Origin: Balneola sp. EhC07
GTDB taxonomy: Bacteria; Bacteroidota; Rhodothermia; Balneolales; Balneolaceae
Length of the DNA stretch: 64,000 nucleotides
NCBI RefSeq assembly: GCF_001650905.1
Contig: NZ_LXYG01000018.1
Span: 1 to 64,000 of the forward strand
Reading direction: 5' to 3'
Made by a program: the position numbers and the translations under genes. How positions within the stretch are numbered: the first letter of the stretch is position 1; each line of letters opens with the position of its first letter. Positions 26,901 through 35,003 of this stretch are shown piece by piece. The notes beneath the pieces were generated by a model. The model saw only the letters and a program-made list of their open reading frames with translations, searched no databases and was not told where the DNA came from.

Positions 26901-27797
26901 TGGAATGAAGGAGTAAGAACATCTTTGTTTGGTGAATACTTCTCTGACAATTTTGATAATCAATCTGCCAGAGGAGGCTTGTCGGTACAATTCGGGAACA
27001 GGTTGGATGTATCTCACTTATTTAAATTGGAAGATATTTATGTAAATGACAGAGTTGGGAATCAAAATTTCTTTTCAAATTTTACAGGTATTGGATATGA
27101 ATTCGAGAATAGAAAAGAAGATTATAGCCGTGTCTTCAGGTTTGGCCCTTCTGTATTTTATGGAGCAGAAGGTGTTTTAGCAGAAGCGTTTGTTTCCTAT
27201 TCAATAAGCTATGATTCTACATTTACTACGCTCAACTTGTCGATTGAACCTGAGTTTACCCGCCAGGCTATTGTTCAGGATATCTATAAGCTGAAGGGTG
27301 AATTCTATAGAGAAGATCCATGGTTAAAAAATAAATTTCTGACAACGGTGTCCGGATCCGGTCAGGTTTATACAAATGAAGTATTCGATTATTCTATAAC
27401 AGGGAGAGGATACCTTCAACCTTGGGGAACTCCTTTCAGAGGAAGATTGATCGGTGAGTTAGGCTGGCAGGATGCTTCAAAAAGTTTCCCGAATGCAGAA
27501 CCATTTTTTACTCAGGATAACTATTTACTAAAAGGTTTAGGTTTTGACTTGAGATATCGAAACCCTAACGATTTTAGCTATGATTCTTTGTTTGAATTGG
27601 AATTAATGGGAAAACATGCTTCAAGGGATGGCTACTTTTTAACCGGCAGGGCAAACGTAGAACATAAGTTCAAAAAGTTCTGGCAGATAAAAGTGGGTAC
27701 TGAGTTTTCAACTAGTTCTGTATATCAGTCAAACAGAATATTTTTTACCATTTCTCATTTTTTTAAATACAATCTAAAACGCACCGAACAAAAATAA
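23910..27797 (+). CDS. Fusion of PelA-type deacetylase, TPR-like superhelix and PelB-type outer-membrane barrel
   Basis: 1295 residues. A signal peptide (1-29, ending NAQ) leads to a Rossmann-like domain (~30-230). The polysaccharide deacetylase region (~235-640, DUF2194-like) has VGTIFLDDFPAP with an Asp pair near 245 and LAFHGYNH with an H-x3-H pair (343, 347), the metal site expected of PelA-type deacetylases. Residues ~660-995 are helical TPR-like repeats. Residues ~1000-1295 alternate as outer-membrane strands and end in TISHFFKYNLK. PelB normally carries the TPR and barrel parts; here deacetylase and pore are one chain. The GTG start has AGGAAGG upstream. Confidence 0.85.
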   Translation: MQLSYLNKYLLSSLLFFGLMVLNKPLNAQNEIAPIIILQSSTDEFSVEVTNELIEGFKYPEFKYEIVDLDKSKNIPIDKKTNLLINTSTNITSINDKELNKIIDYLGKGGKMIFFGTVTDERFAYIQGIKAGADYNIDQTVRGIKGVENIFPGYKGMEFYSNFSVPHNRLKKSSFIDQIRVLATAVTDEDYPILFENNIGLGTVLVFNSYVLYEKDYRGLMFSSVIKMLPHLPYRNANVGTIFLDDFPAPLYNTKLEPIATEYDVEQADFVANIWWPDMQRLADSLLITYSAMTAFNYNANIVPPFDYIEWTSATIRRKNKLVNASVYLAQEIAESRHELAFHGYNHFSLLNEEWNSNSSFMESALNSVKKRWRVDDLGQLPITYVPPTNYIDSTGIQALTRAMPSIKVLSSLYLGEKEYGGERGFGPDPYSDKLFNYPRISSGFNIEGNSVFNQHSMQLLTGVWNHFVHPDDVFQVVQRDADAFESRNPDNLGWRSTPDTTTSLYQEFLKRLSHTKKQYPFLRLVSADYGANIAQDWLNADSEYLETDDQYLVNVTPPDAYKSASEDKDEKYWFMYVPREDRADIEKHLSKIVDGYTFSRIWDGYLFQFYSKKNLINIPKPKSYNRTSRQIQSGLALANNRFNSYLSNPFYLATSSVTVEPEITLEEQLSDAINRYLRNPKNIQAQEELIELSIENDEAMRAIQILEFRLKSNPDWQKSDIDRLVTYYGFESAYTRAENFLEELWRKYGDEKVILLKNRIAEQLGLYSPEFVKRWRLREIEVYGETNETVLAYVNAVESVETWPEIKQRLRSLINNDPRNDSLYAYTIQRSFYYEAADSTIALLEEFPEWSHSQLNEFAGQFANIYGYQLFDYDKALYWAERSDNISNRTKLEWIAQQNELDQFYAISKDYLQNNPGNDSLRVFAGTTLYYLGFKERGYEIMYPLFGKGKSTETEAHQLIEEEFKFITYKDKKNLFRRYPNFFSEKEEEIFKTDLRWNEGVRTSLFGEYFSDNFDNQSARGGLSVQFGNRLDVSHLFKLEDIYVNDRVGNQNFFSNFTGIGYEFENRKEDYSRVFRFGPSVFYGAEGVLAEAFVSYSISYDSTFTTLNLSIEPEFTRQAIVQDIYKLKGEFYREDPWLKNKFLTTVSGSGQVYTNEVFDYSITGRGYLQPWGTPFRGRLIGELGWQDASKSFPNAEPFFTQDNYLLKGLGFDLRYRNPNDFSYDSLFELELMGKHASRDGYFLTGRANVEHKFKKFWQIKVGTEFSTSSVYQSNRIFFTISHFFKYNLKRTEQK

Positions 27798-27818
27798 TTC
27801 AGAAGCGTATATTTCTTC

Positions 27819-28136
27819 ATGAAAAAAATCAGACCTCATATTGAGTGGGTAGCATTTACTACAGGTTTAGTTCTTATGGCTACTATGGATCCTTTAAGTA
27901 CGGGTTCTTCATTATGTTTTTTTGAGTTTATTGGAATCGAATTTTGTCCGGGAGAGGGGTTGGGACATTCCATAGCATGGTTGTTCAGAGGCGAATTTAA
28001 TAATGCGGTAAATGCGAATCTTTTTGGTATTCCGGCCGTACTCATTTTGAGTTTGAGAATTCTACAGATCTGGAAAGATCTTTATATAAATAAAACTACT
28101 ACACAAACAGGACAAACAGATGGCAGAAGTTTATGA
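27819..28136 (+). CDS. DUF2752 membrane protein
   Basis: 105 residues, with two membrane helices (about 9-25 and 68-86). The DUF2752 motif is present as GIEFCPGEGLGHSIAWLFRGEFNNAVNANLFGIP, where the family usually shows G..CP.CG.TR....L..G....A...N. The first cysteine of the pair is kept (CPG) but the second position is Glu, so the usual CPxCG cluster is lost. The function of the family is not known. It lies 21 bases after the fusion gene and overlaps the TM2 gene by 17 bases, so it belongs to the same operon. Confidence 0.85.
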   Translation: MKKIRPHIEWVAFTTGLVLMATMDPLSTGSSLCFFEFIGIEFCPGEGLGHSIAWLFRGEFNNAVNANLFGIPAVLILSLRILQIWKDLYINKTTTQTGQTDGRSL

Positions 28137-28461
28137 TTTTATACCTGAAGCAGAAGGAGATGAAGCACTTTATTTGGCTAAACTTCTAACTTCACTAGAT
28201 GATGAGAATAAAAAAAGATTCTCTAATGTATACAGATCCAGAAGAAAAGACCCACAGACTATTCTAGTACTTTGTCTTTTAGGATTTGTAGGTCTTGCAG
28301 GAGTACACAGATTTATATTAAATCAGATAGGAATGGGAATTTTATACTTCTTTACTGCAGGTCTTTGTTTTATTGGAGTGATCGTTGATCTGGTCAACTA
28401 TAAGGATCTCACTTTTCAATATAACAGAAAGGTTGCTCAGGAAGTCAGATCCCTTTTATAG
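28120..28461 (+). CDS. TM2-domain protein
   Basis: 113 residues. A short cytoplasmic N-terminus is followed by the TM2 domain: two membrane helices with the conserved short turn (LCLLGFVGLAGVHRFIL, GMGILYFFTAGLCFIGVIVDL). The GVHRFIL...G.GIL.....G..GI..L..D pattern is diagnostic. TM2 proteins are small membrane proteins of unclear role. Its stop overlaps the stop of the convergent DUF5777 gene by six bases, so the operon ends in a tail-to-tail overlap without a visible terminator. It is the last gene of the Pel-like run. Confidence 0.85.
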   Translation: MAEVYDFIPEAEGDEALYLAKLLTSLDDENKKRFSNVYRSRRKDPQTILVLCLLGFVGLAGVHRFILNQIGMGILYFFTAGLCFIGVIVDLVNYKDLTFQYNRKVAQEVRSLL

Positions 28462-29313
28462 AAGCCCGAAAACACGATTTACATTAAACCCGAATCTGAA
28501 ATTTGGTTCAAAAAAATTAGTTTCGGTTCGGGTTAATAAGTGCTGTTCTGTAAACCATCTTCCGGACATAAAAAACATTTGAAATACATGACCACCGGTC
28601 TCTAACTCATAGACTAGGGCTGCGTGGTTTTTTGTGTCTGTAATTTTATCACCAATTACCGGTAGATACTCAAATGAAATAGATTTTCTCTCATTGATCT
28701 TAAATCTTCCGGCAAAACCAAGACCGTAAACGGTATTATACAATTCTGAATCTGCTTTTGTCTTAACCACAGTATTAAAGTGAGAGACCATAGGAGAAAC
28801 CTGAAAGCTAAAATTGTCGCTAAATTTACGCGCTATCATAACTGAACCAAGATAATTCAGCCTTTCTTGGAAGGTTAATCCAAAGGATTCTTTTTGAGTT
28901 CTGATTCCCGTGTTTCCTTTTAGTACAACCGAAACAGGAACTCCATCCAACTTTGTTTGATGAAAAATTCTGTAATCGATTGAAAAGTCGATATTGTCTT
29001 CCCGGCTTGTTCGTCCAATTCCAATATTGAGATCATCAGTAAGTCCATAGCCAAAAGCGATCCGGACATTAGCTCCTTCATCAACTCCGAAAAAAGTATC
29101 TATACCACCACGAACATCCCCAAAATTGTGCTGTATCATACTATTCAAATCACCTTTACCTAAAAGCTGTACTGTACCTAAACCAGCTATGTTTTTAGTT
29201 AAAAAAGTTTCAGCAACCGGGCCATCAGGGTTTGCTCTTTTTCGTTCTAATTGAGCATTAACAAGGCTGAACATAAAAAATGAAAACAATAGTGTTGCTA
29301 TACTTTTTCTCAT
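28456..29313 (-). CDS. DUF5777 family outer-membrane beta-barrel protein
   Basis: 285 residues. A signal peptide (ending VNAQ near 20) precedes the block LGKGDLNSMIQHNFGDVRGGIDTFFGVDEGANVRIAFGYG, then LNIGIGRTS, which is the DUF5777 signature (H.FG....G...FFG.D...N.R....YG). Alternating strands run to a C-terminal phenylalanine-rich end (FFEPNFRFGFNVNRVFG). It follows the YceI gene by two bases and the cytochrome-like gene is next upstream, a trio often seen together in Bacteroidota. It is probably an outer-membrane pore or assembly protein linked to their redox function; that link is inference. Confidence 0.85.
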   Translation of the reverse strand: MRKSIATLLFSFFMFSLVNAQLERKRANPDGPVAETFLTKNIAGLGTVQLLGKGDLNSMIQHNFGDVRGGIDTFFGVDEGANVRIAFGYGLTDDLNIGIGRTSREDNIDFSIDYRIFHQTKLDGVPVSVVLKGNTGIRTQKESFGLTFQERLNYLGSVMIARKFSDNFSFQVSPMVSHFNTVVKTKADSELYNTVYGLGFAGRFKINERKSISFEYLPVIGDKITDTKNHAALVYELETGGHVFQMFFMSGRWFTEQHLLTRTETNFFEPNFRFGFNVNRVFGLL

Positions 29314-29315
29314 AC

Positions 29316-29861
29316 TTATCCGTCTACTGGTTTTAACAGAGCATCGATTTTAATTTCCTGCTCTTTATCTACTTTAATAAATAAAATTTGTGGAGGCTCA
29401 ATTTTATAATCTAACAAACTCAGGATCCAACCGGCAGTAAGATGTAAACCATTATCTTTCATCTGTAAGGTGCCGTCCACTTCGATCTCTCTTTCTACTC
29501 CATGAATTTTAAAGGTCCCTTTTACTTTAACATCCTGAATTGAAGAAGATTCAGTATCAAAATCGGAGACGAGCTTGCCGAAGAATTCAGCAAAAGGGTA
29601 TTTCTTTGTTTCTAAAGTGAGTTTCATATCCTTATCACGCTTTCCATTTCCGGTATCTAACGTTTCCAGATCTATATAGAAGTCTACGGTTTTCTCATCC
29701 AGATTAATAAGACCAACCAGGTTCTCAGAATTCCCTTCAAAACTGTGCAAAGGGACTTTAGAATAGAATGTTGCTTTACCTTCTTCAGTTTTAAAGCTTT
29801 GTGAATGACCTAAGCTTGTTATAAAAAGACACAGAAATGTAGTAAAGATTAATTTTTTCAT
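29316..29861 (-). CDS. YceI family periplasmic protein
   Basis: 181 residues with a signal peptide (about 1-20, ending GHSQ). The YceI lipocalin-like barrel is recognisable: KATFYSKVPLHSFEGNSENLVG, the central DLETLDTGNGKRDKDMK and VKGTFKIHGVEREIEVDG. YceI proteins bind isoprenoid-type or other apolar molecules in the periplasm. The length is normal. It sits between a c-type-cytochrome-like gene (13 bases upstream) and the DUF5777 gene (two bases downstream), so all three are probably one operon. No catalytic residues are expected or seen. Confidence 0.9.
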   Translation of the reverse strand: MKKLIFTTFLCLFITSLGHSQSFKTEEGKATFYSKVPLHSFEGNSENLVGLINLDEKTVDFYIDLETLDTGNGKRDKDMKLTLETKKYPFAEFFGKLVSDFDTESSSIQDVKVKGTFKIHGVEREIEVDGTLQMKDNGLHLTAGWILSLLDYKIEPPQILFIKVDKEQEIKIDALLKPVDG

Positions 29862-29874
29862 AGCAGAAGACCTT

Positions 29875-30276
29875 TTAATTATTTTGTGCGCCCTGATTTA
29901 TCCAGGCAATGATCTTGCCGGTTTCCGAATTACTTAACGCAGATCGTCCTTGAGGCATTCTGTTACCAAATTCAGGGCTTGAACCTAGTTTATCAACTAA
30001 TGGGCTATTATCTGCATTATTTGGAACAACTATTAGCCCCCCATAACTTGTTCCTTCACTGTTAATGGTATTTTGATAGCTATCCAGGTTTACCCCATTT
30101 ACATTATCACCATTAGTGTGACAAAACCCTCCTCCGCAACTCGAATTGAATATAGGTTGAATATCGGTTGCGTAACTTATTGGGCCATCAGGAATCTCGG
30201 GAACTTGATCCTCAACATTGTTGACACAATTCATGAAAAATAGAAAAGCAAAAATAAGAAGGATATAGTTTTTCAT
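29875..30276 (-). CDS. Cytochrome-c-like lipoprotein with CX4CH heme motif
   Basis: 133 residues. The signal has a cysteine at about 17 (FLFFMNCVNN), so it is probably a lipoprotein. The motif SCGGGFCHTNG is a heme c site with four residues between the cysteines rather than two; this variant occurs in planctomycete-type cytochrome-like domains. A Met in GNRMPQGRSALS lies where the distal ligand belongs, and the C-terminal helix NSETGKIIAWINQGAQ is typical. It should carry electrons in the periplasm. It opens the three-gene operon with YceI and DUF5777. Confidence 0.82.
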   Translation of the reverse strand: MKNYILLIFAFLFFMNCVNNVEDQVPEIPDGPISYATDIQPIFNSSCGGGFCHTNGDNVNGVNLDSYQNTINSEGTSYGGLIVVPNNADNSPLVDKLGSSPEFGNRMPQGRSALSNSETGKIIAWINQGAQNN

Positions 30277-30390
30277 TGCATAAGTATTTAATAATTATCT
30301 GTATTTAAAACTATTAACTCGTAGTTAAATTAAATCATTCTAATTACTCATCTATAATAGAAAAAGTATCACAGAACTCTAAAAAGATTG

Positions 30391-30429
30391 GAAAAAGAAA
30401 AAAACCCGAGTCGTTCAAAACTCGGGTTT
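30391..30429 (-). terminator. Rho-independent terminator
   Basis: A perfect 9-bp stem AAACCCGAG/CTCGGGTTT (30402-30429) with a ten-base loop. On the minus strand it is followed by TTTTTTCTTTTTC. It has no intact minus-strand gene ahead of it; only the short open stretch at 30451-30510 precedes it. That suggests a small RNA or a decayed gene. Confidence 0.75.
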
Positions 30430-30450
30430 ATCTTTAGGGCATTTGGTGCT

Positions 30451-30510
30451 TATGCAGCATCCAAAAGCTCGATTGCTCTTCGTGTGTCGACTACGAAAGT
30501 TTTTTTGTTT
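30451..30510 (-). other. Orphan 19-codon open stretch before a terminator
   Basis: The minus strand reads about 19 codons ending KKTFVVDTRRAIELLDAA and a TAA stop, directly followed by the terminator. An in-frame TAA lies a few codons further upstream, and no start codon is present. It could be the last remnant of a lost gene or the 3' part of a small RNA. No database match was possible. Confidence 0.35.
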
Positions 30511-30587
30511 AGTTGCGTTAATTAAAAATAAGCATATTAAATACTGTAAAGAGGTGGGTTTAAGCTCGAGGGTTCTTATCTTTAATT

Positions 30588-31658
30588 ATGAACAATAAAA
30601 ACATATTAGATTTCACTACAAAAGAATCAGCACTAGGAATAGCTGTAGTGCTTATTGTTTTCCTGAGTACATTTATTTCCAGAACGTCCAGAATTTCAAA
30701 ATCTGAGGCACTAATTGGTACTCAAAACACTCAAATATATTTAGAGCAGGATATTAACCTGAACGAATTAGTTAGCAAATTGGAATCTTCGAATATTCAA
30801 TTTGATGAAAATGAATTGCTTTGGGTTAGTCCTCTGCTTGGTTGGAGAACGTTCAAAAAAGGGTATTATGAGTTTGATGGTGAGTATTCCTACAATGATT
30901 TTTTAACCAAGCTTGCTTTTGGAAGTCAGGACCCGGTTTCGATTACGATTTTACCAGGTATCACAATAGATAGGTTTGCGAGAAATTTAGGAAATGAAAT
31001 GAGTTTTGACAGTTCTGAAGTCAGGAATGTTTTTGATGACTCTCTATTTGTTGCTTCCAAGGATATATCCAAAGAACAATTGTTCGGAAGAATGTTACCA
31101 AACACTTACGATGTATACTGGACTTATAGCCCAAAGCAAACAGTAGAAAAGATACTCAGCGAATTTAATAATCAGGTTGCCAAAAGGTATAAAAGCAGAA
31201 TAGATTCTTTGGATTACTCGATAGATGAGATCGTTGCAATGGCATCTATCGTAGAATGGGAAGCTAACATTGAGGAAGAAAAACCAATAGTAGCCGGTTT
31301 ATATTGGAACAGGTTAAAAAGAAGAATGTATCTGCAAGCTGATCCAACTATCAGTTTTGCTGTAGGAGAGAGACGTAGATTATTACTGGAAGATTACAAA
31401 GTTGATCACCCTTATAACACCTACACTAAATATGGATTACCGCCCGGCCCGGTTACAAACCCCAGCTTACAAACTATAAAGGCGACTTTATATCCTGCGA
31501 ACCATCAATATTTATATATGGTAGCAAATCCAGAAGGGGGCCATCTTTTCAACCGAACCTATGAAGAGCATTTAGTGGATGCTGAAAAATGGCGAAAATG
31601 GTTGAGGCAGCAATACAGAATTAAGCGACAAAGAGAACTGCAGGAATCAGGAGAATAA
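30588..31658 (+). CDS. mltG: Endolytic murein transglycosylase MltG
   Basis: 356 residues. One N-terminal membrane helix (about 16-30) is followed by a LysM-like region and the YceG domain: SITILPGITIDRFARNLG, LFGRMLPNTYDVYW, then the catalytic block IVAMASIVEWEANIEEEK with the active glutamate, then ADPTISFAVG and YNTYTKYGLPPGPVTNPS. MltG cuts nascent glycan strands in the periplasm and sets their length. The length fits the family. It is transcribed alone on the plus strand, between the cytochrome operon and a minus-strand binding-protein gene. I find no strong promoter box in the 311-base gap. Confidence 0.94.
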   Translation: MNNKNILDFTTKESALGIAVVLIVFLSTFISRTSRISKSEALIGTQNTQIYLEQDINLNELVSKLESSNIQFDENELLWVSPLLGWRTFKKGYYEFDGEYSYNDFLTKLAFGSQDPVSITILPGITIDRFARNLGNEMSFDSSEVRNVFDDSLFVASKDISKEQLFGRMLPNTYDVYWTYSPKQTVEKILSEFNNQVAKRYKSRIDSLDYSIDEIVAMASIVEWEANIEEEKPIVAGLYWNRLKRRMYLQADPTISFAVGERRRLLLEDYKVDHPYNTYTKYGLPPGPVTNPSLQTIKATLYPANHQYLYMVANPEGGHLFNRTYEEHLVDAEKWRKWLRQQYRIKRQRELQESGE

Positions 31659-31672
31659 ATTTCAGAGAGTTT

Positions 31673-33385
31673 TTATTCTTGCCTGTAAAGAGATTTAATA
31701 AGAACCTTTTGGTTTATATGCTCACTATCAAAACCAAAATTCCCACTTAGACCACGGTAATTTTTCAATTCATGCAGACCTTGTTTTAATAAATCCGGAT
31801 TACCTACTCTGTTTAATGTACTCAACACAAATTTGGTGACATCATAACCGATAAAAGCAAACTGATTAGGTTCTGTTTGAAATCGTAATCTGAAGTTTGA
31901 AGCAAACTCTTCTACATCAGTTTCACCATATCGTATTTCAAAACTTTGAGTATAATGAATAGATGTTTCAGGCAAGCGTGTATTTTCCAGGTCTGTATCC
32001 GACCATTCCTCTGAACCAAGGAGTATATAATCACTTCTTGAAGCTTCTAGATCAGTGAGTAGATTCCTGATCAAGGTTGGAGCTGCCGCACCTGTGAAAG
32101 GGGCGTAGATCGCTTTCAAACCAGGCGATGGTAACAGTGTATCAGTTTTAGACAGATAAGCTGTGTATTCAGAAATATCATAGCCATCAGACTCCAGATC
32201 TTTCAGAAAAAAGTGCTGAACAAATGCTCCTAAACGTTCTGCTTCATGTCTGAATGCCAATGCTGAAGCTTCTCCTAGTGCATCCATCTCAGCCAAAACT
32301 GCTACTGTATCAAGGCCTAAAGAATTCACAGCATATTGAGCCATTTTTTTGCCTTGCACCGCAAAAGTAGGATTCGTTTGGAACATATAGTTATTGGCGA
32401 TGCTCAGCGAATCAGAGTTTGCCAAAGGAGTAATTACAGGTACTTCATAAACTTCAGCAAGTTCAGAAAATGATTTTGCTACATTAGAAAATAAAGGACC
32501 AATTACCACATCTACATCTTTATTCCAGACTAAATGATTTAAAATATCTTCTGATTGAATAGAATCAACATTAGTTCTGGAAAAATTAATGAAAGCCTTT
32601 TTATCTGGTTGGTTTGCATTGAATTCTTCGACTGCAGTTTGAATTCCAAAATAGAGATGTTGTGGGATTTCATAATTATCAGAATTCATCTCAAAAGAGG
32701 GCAGTGCAACGCCAATTTGATAAGACATTCCGGTTGGTGCGTATGAATACTTTTGGAAAGGATATCTGGAAGCATAGGTAAGTGAGTCTTTCAATGCAGC
32801 TTCTATCTGAAAAAGATCTACAGCGCTACTATCAATCAAAGAAGATTTTAACGAGTTGACCATAGTTTTGGCTTTTGAGAAATCAACTCTGCCTAAAGCA
32901 CCGGAAATAACATCCGCTAAGACTTCAACATTAGAACTTTGTCTGAACACGGTTTTGATCTGATCAATGCTTAGGTAGCTCAATATCTGATCGTAGAAAG
33001 AAATAGCTCTGGTATAGTAAGGATTATTTCTGCTATTGGATTTGAGCTCATGTAAAAGTTCAAGAGAAGCTGCAAAATCATCGATCTGAAATAAAACCAA
33101 AGCCTTTGTATACTTGGCCTCCTGTACAAAAATATTTGTGCTTTCATCTGAATCTATAACTCTATTCAGATAAGCTTTGGATTTAGAAAACTCTCCTAAA
33201 GAAAAATAGCTTTTCCCTGAAAATAAATTCGCTTCCGGAGTATCAATTTGAGTGAATATTCTAAGTGCTCTTTCATAGTCCTCATTTTGATACAGATTTT
33301 TACCTGCTTCTACTGATTGGGCATAAGCTGAGGTGGAAAAAAGAAGAATTAATAAAAAAGAGAAAATTGAAAAAGTAGATTTCAT
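31673..33385 (-). CDS. Periplasmic binding protein with TPR-like N-terminus (LpoA-like)
   Basis: 570 residues. A signal peptide (1-22, ending AYAQ) is followed by helical repeats (~23-210: AGKNLYQNEDYERALRIF, SYFSLGEFSKSKAYL) and a type 1 periplasmic-binding domain (~225-570). The latter shows QIGVALPSFE, VDVVIGPLFSN, VPVITPLANSD and VAVLAEMDALGEA. A TPR plus LivJ-like fold is the architecture of LpoA, the activator of PBP1a; a plain amino-acid receptor is the alternative, but no transporter genes adjoin. The nearest upstream gene is guaA, 55 bases away on the same strand. Confidence 0.75.
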   Translation of the reverse strand: MKSTFSIFSFLLILLFSTSAYAQSVEAGKNLYQNEDYERALRIFTQIDTPEANLFSGKSYFSLGEFSKSKAYLNRVIDSDESTNIFVQEAKYTKALVLFQIDDFAASLELLHELKSNSRNNPYYTRAISFYDQILSYLSIDQIKTVFRQSSNVEVLADVISGALGRVDFSKAKTMVNSLKSSLIDSSAVDLFQIEAALKDSLTYASRYPFQKYSYAPTGMSYQIGVALPSFEMNSDNYEIPQHLYFGIQTAVEEFNANQPDKKAFINFSRTNVDSIQSEDILNHLVWNKDVDVVIGPLFSNVAKSFSELAEVYEVPVITPLANSDSLSIANNYMFQTNPTFAVQGKKMAQYAVNSLGLDTVAVLAEMDALGEASALAFRHEAERLGAFVQHFFLKDLESDGYDISEYTAYLSKTDTLLPSPGLKAIYAPFTGAAAPTLIRNLLTDLEASRSDYILLGSEEWSDTDLENTRLPETSIHYTQSFEIRYGETDVEEFASNFRLRFQTEPNQFAFIGYDVTKFVLSTLNRVGNPDLLKQGLHELKNYRGLSGNFGFDSEHINQKVLIKSLYRQE

Positions 33386-33440
33386 AGAATTGCTAATTAA
33401 TACAAATGCTTACACTCAGAATAAACGAATTTGTTCTGAT

Positions 33441-34988
33441 TTATTCCCATTCAATTGTTGCAGGAGGTTTAGAGCTAATATCGTAAACCACTCTGTTGAT
33501 TCCCTTTACTTCATTAATAATACGATTAGAGACTGTTCCAAGGAAATCATAGGGGAGATGAGCCCAATCAGCAGTCATGCCGTCTACACTTGTAACCGCT
33601 CTGATCGCCGCAGTAAACTCATATGTCCGCTCGTCACCCATTACACCAACACTTTGAACAGGAAGTAAAACAGCAAGAGCTTGCCAAACATCATCATAAA
33701 GCCCCTGATTTTTGAGCTCATCGATAAAGATCTTATCAGCTTCGCGAAGCAGATCCAATCTTTCTTTACTGAGTTCTCCAATTACTCTGATCCCTAGTCC
33801 CGGGCCAGGAAAAGGATGTCGACCAATAAAATGAGCAGGAATACCTAAAGCCTTCCCAACTTCACGTACTTCATCTTTAAAGAGTTCCCGTACAGGTTCT
33901 ATCAGGTCAAGCTTCATTTTTTCGGGCAAACCACCCACATTGTGGTGCGATTTTATTGTCGCAGATGGACCTTTGAAAGAAACACTTTCAATAACATCAG
34001 GATATAAAGTTCCTTGTGCTAAATATTTAAACTCAGATTGACCACCGATTTCTTTCTCGAAAACATCGATAAAAGTAACTCCAATGATCTTTCTTTTCTT
34101 TTCCGGATCAGAAACACCCGTTAGTCTGGTTAGGAATAGTTCACTTGCATCCACACCTCTTACTGGAAGTTCAAGATCTTTGATATACAGATCGAGCACC
34201 TCATTAAACTCATCTTTACGGAGCAAGCCGTTATCAACAAAAACGCACTCCAGTTGATCTCCAATAGCTTTGTGAATCAAGGTAGCAACAACTGTCGAGT
34301 CCACTCCGCCTGATAGTGCACAAAGAACCTTATCATTCCCGACTTTCTTTCGGATCGCTTCAATTTGTTCTTCCACAAACGAATTTGCGGTCCAGTCTCC
34401 GGATAAACCACAGATATCGAAAGCAAAGTTATGGAGAATTTGTTTGCCACAATCTGTATGTGCTACTTCAGGATGGAACTGAACTCCGTAGATCTCTTTT
34501 TCTTTATGATGAACAGCTGCAACTCCGGCATTATTTGTATGTCCTACAATCACATAAGAGGATGGAAGCTCATGAATGTGATCACCATGACTCATCCATA
34601 CAACAGAATTGTCTTCTACATCTTTCAGTATTCCGTTGTTGTTATCAACAATAAGATGAGCTCTTCCGAATTCACGCTTATCTGCTTTTTCAACACTTCC
34701 GGGAATTTGAGTATGAGCAAGAAGCTGCAAGCCATAACAAACGCCAAGTATAGGGACATCCCAATCCAGAATATCTGTTTGGAGGGATGGAGCATCGTCG
34801 TCATTTACACTTTTGGGGCTTCCTGAAAGAATGATTCCTTTAGGAACCGGTTCAGAAACCGTACTCAGATCGACATTAAAAGGATGGATTTCACAGTAGA
34901 TATTGAATTCACGCAATCTTCTTGCGATAAGCTGGGTGAACTGAGATCCGTAATCAAGAATTAAAATCCATTCGTTATGTCGGTTCAT
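33441..34988 (-). CDS. guaA: GMP synthase (glutamine-hydrolysing)
   Basis: 515 residues in the standard two-domain layout. The N-terminal amidotransferase has [11 protein letters not shown] with the nucleophilic cysteine and [11 protein letters not shown] with the His-Glu pair. The ATP-pyrophosphatase P-loop is [11 protein letters not shown]. The C-terminal dimer domain ends in the usual KPPATIEWE. It converts XMP to GMP. It is the last gene of the efp-accB-accC-gcvH run, 15 bases after gcvH. Length is normal and motifs complete. Confidence 0.97.
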   Translation of the reverse strand: MNRHNEWILILDYGSQFTQLIARRLREFNIYCEIHPFNVDLSTVSEPVPKGIILSGSPKSVNDDDAPSLQTDILDWDVPILGVCYGLQLLAHTQIPGSVEKADKREFGRAHLIVDNNNGILKDVEDNSVVWMSHGDHIHELPSSYVIVGHTNNAGVAAVHHKEKEIYGVQFHPEVAHTDCGKQILHNFAFDICGLSGDWTANSFVEEQIEAIRKKVGNDKVLCALSGGVDSTVVATLIHKAIGDQLECVFVDNGLLRKDEFNEVLDLYIKDLELPVRGVDASELFLTRLTGVSDPEKKRKIIGVTFIDVFEKEIGGQSEFKYLAQGTLYPDVIESVSFKGPSATIKSHHNVGGLPEKMKLDLIEPVRELFKDEVREVGKALGIPAHFIGRHPFPGPGLGIRVIGELSKERLDLLREADKIFIDELKNQGLYDDVWQALAVLLPVQSVGVMGDERTYEFTAAIRAVTSVDGMTADWAHLPYDFLGTVSNRIINEVKGINRVVYDISSKPPATIEWE

Positions 34989-35003
34989 TAAATTTGATAG
35001 TAT

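Larger units (their letters stand above)
30277..30587. other. Intergenic region ahead of mltG
   Basis: 311 bases with no intact gene. It holds a strong minus-strand terminator (30391-30429) and, just before it on that strand, a 19-codon open stretch reading KKTFVVDTRRAIELLDAA before a stop at 30451-30453. It has no start and is closed upstream by an in-frame stop. The rest is AT-rich and probably carries the mltG promoter. Confidence 0.6.

Noticed and set aside
30451-30510. tmRNA tag reading frame, because the stretch ends in Ala-Ala-stop
   Set aside because: No tRNA-like ends or T-loop sequence are found around it and the region is too short.
34316-34826. Two open frames antisense to guaA
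   Set aside because: They lie wholly inside guaA, which has complete motifs; their composition mirrors its codons.
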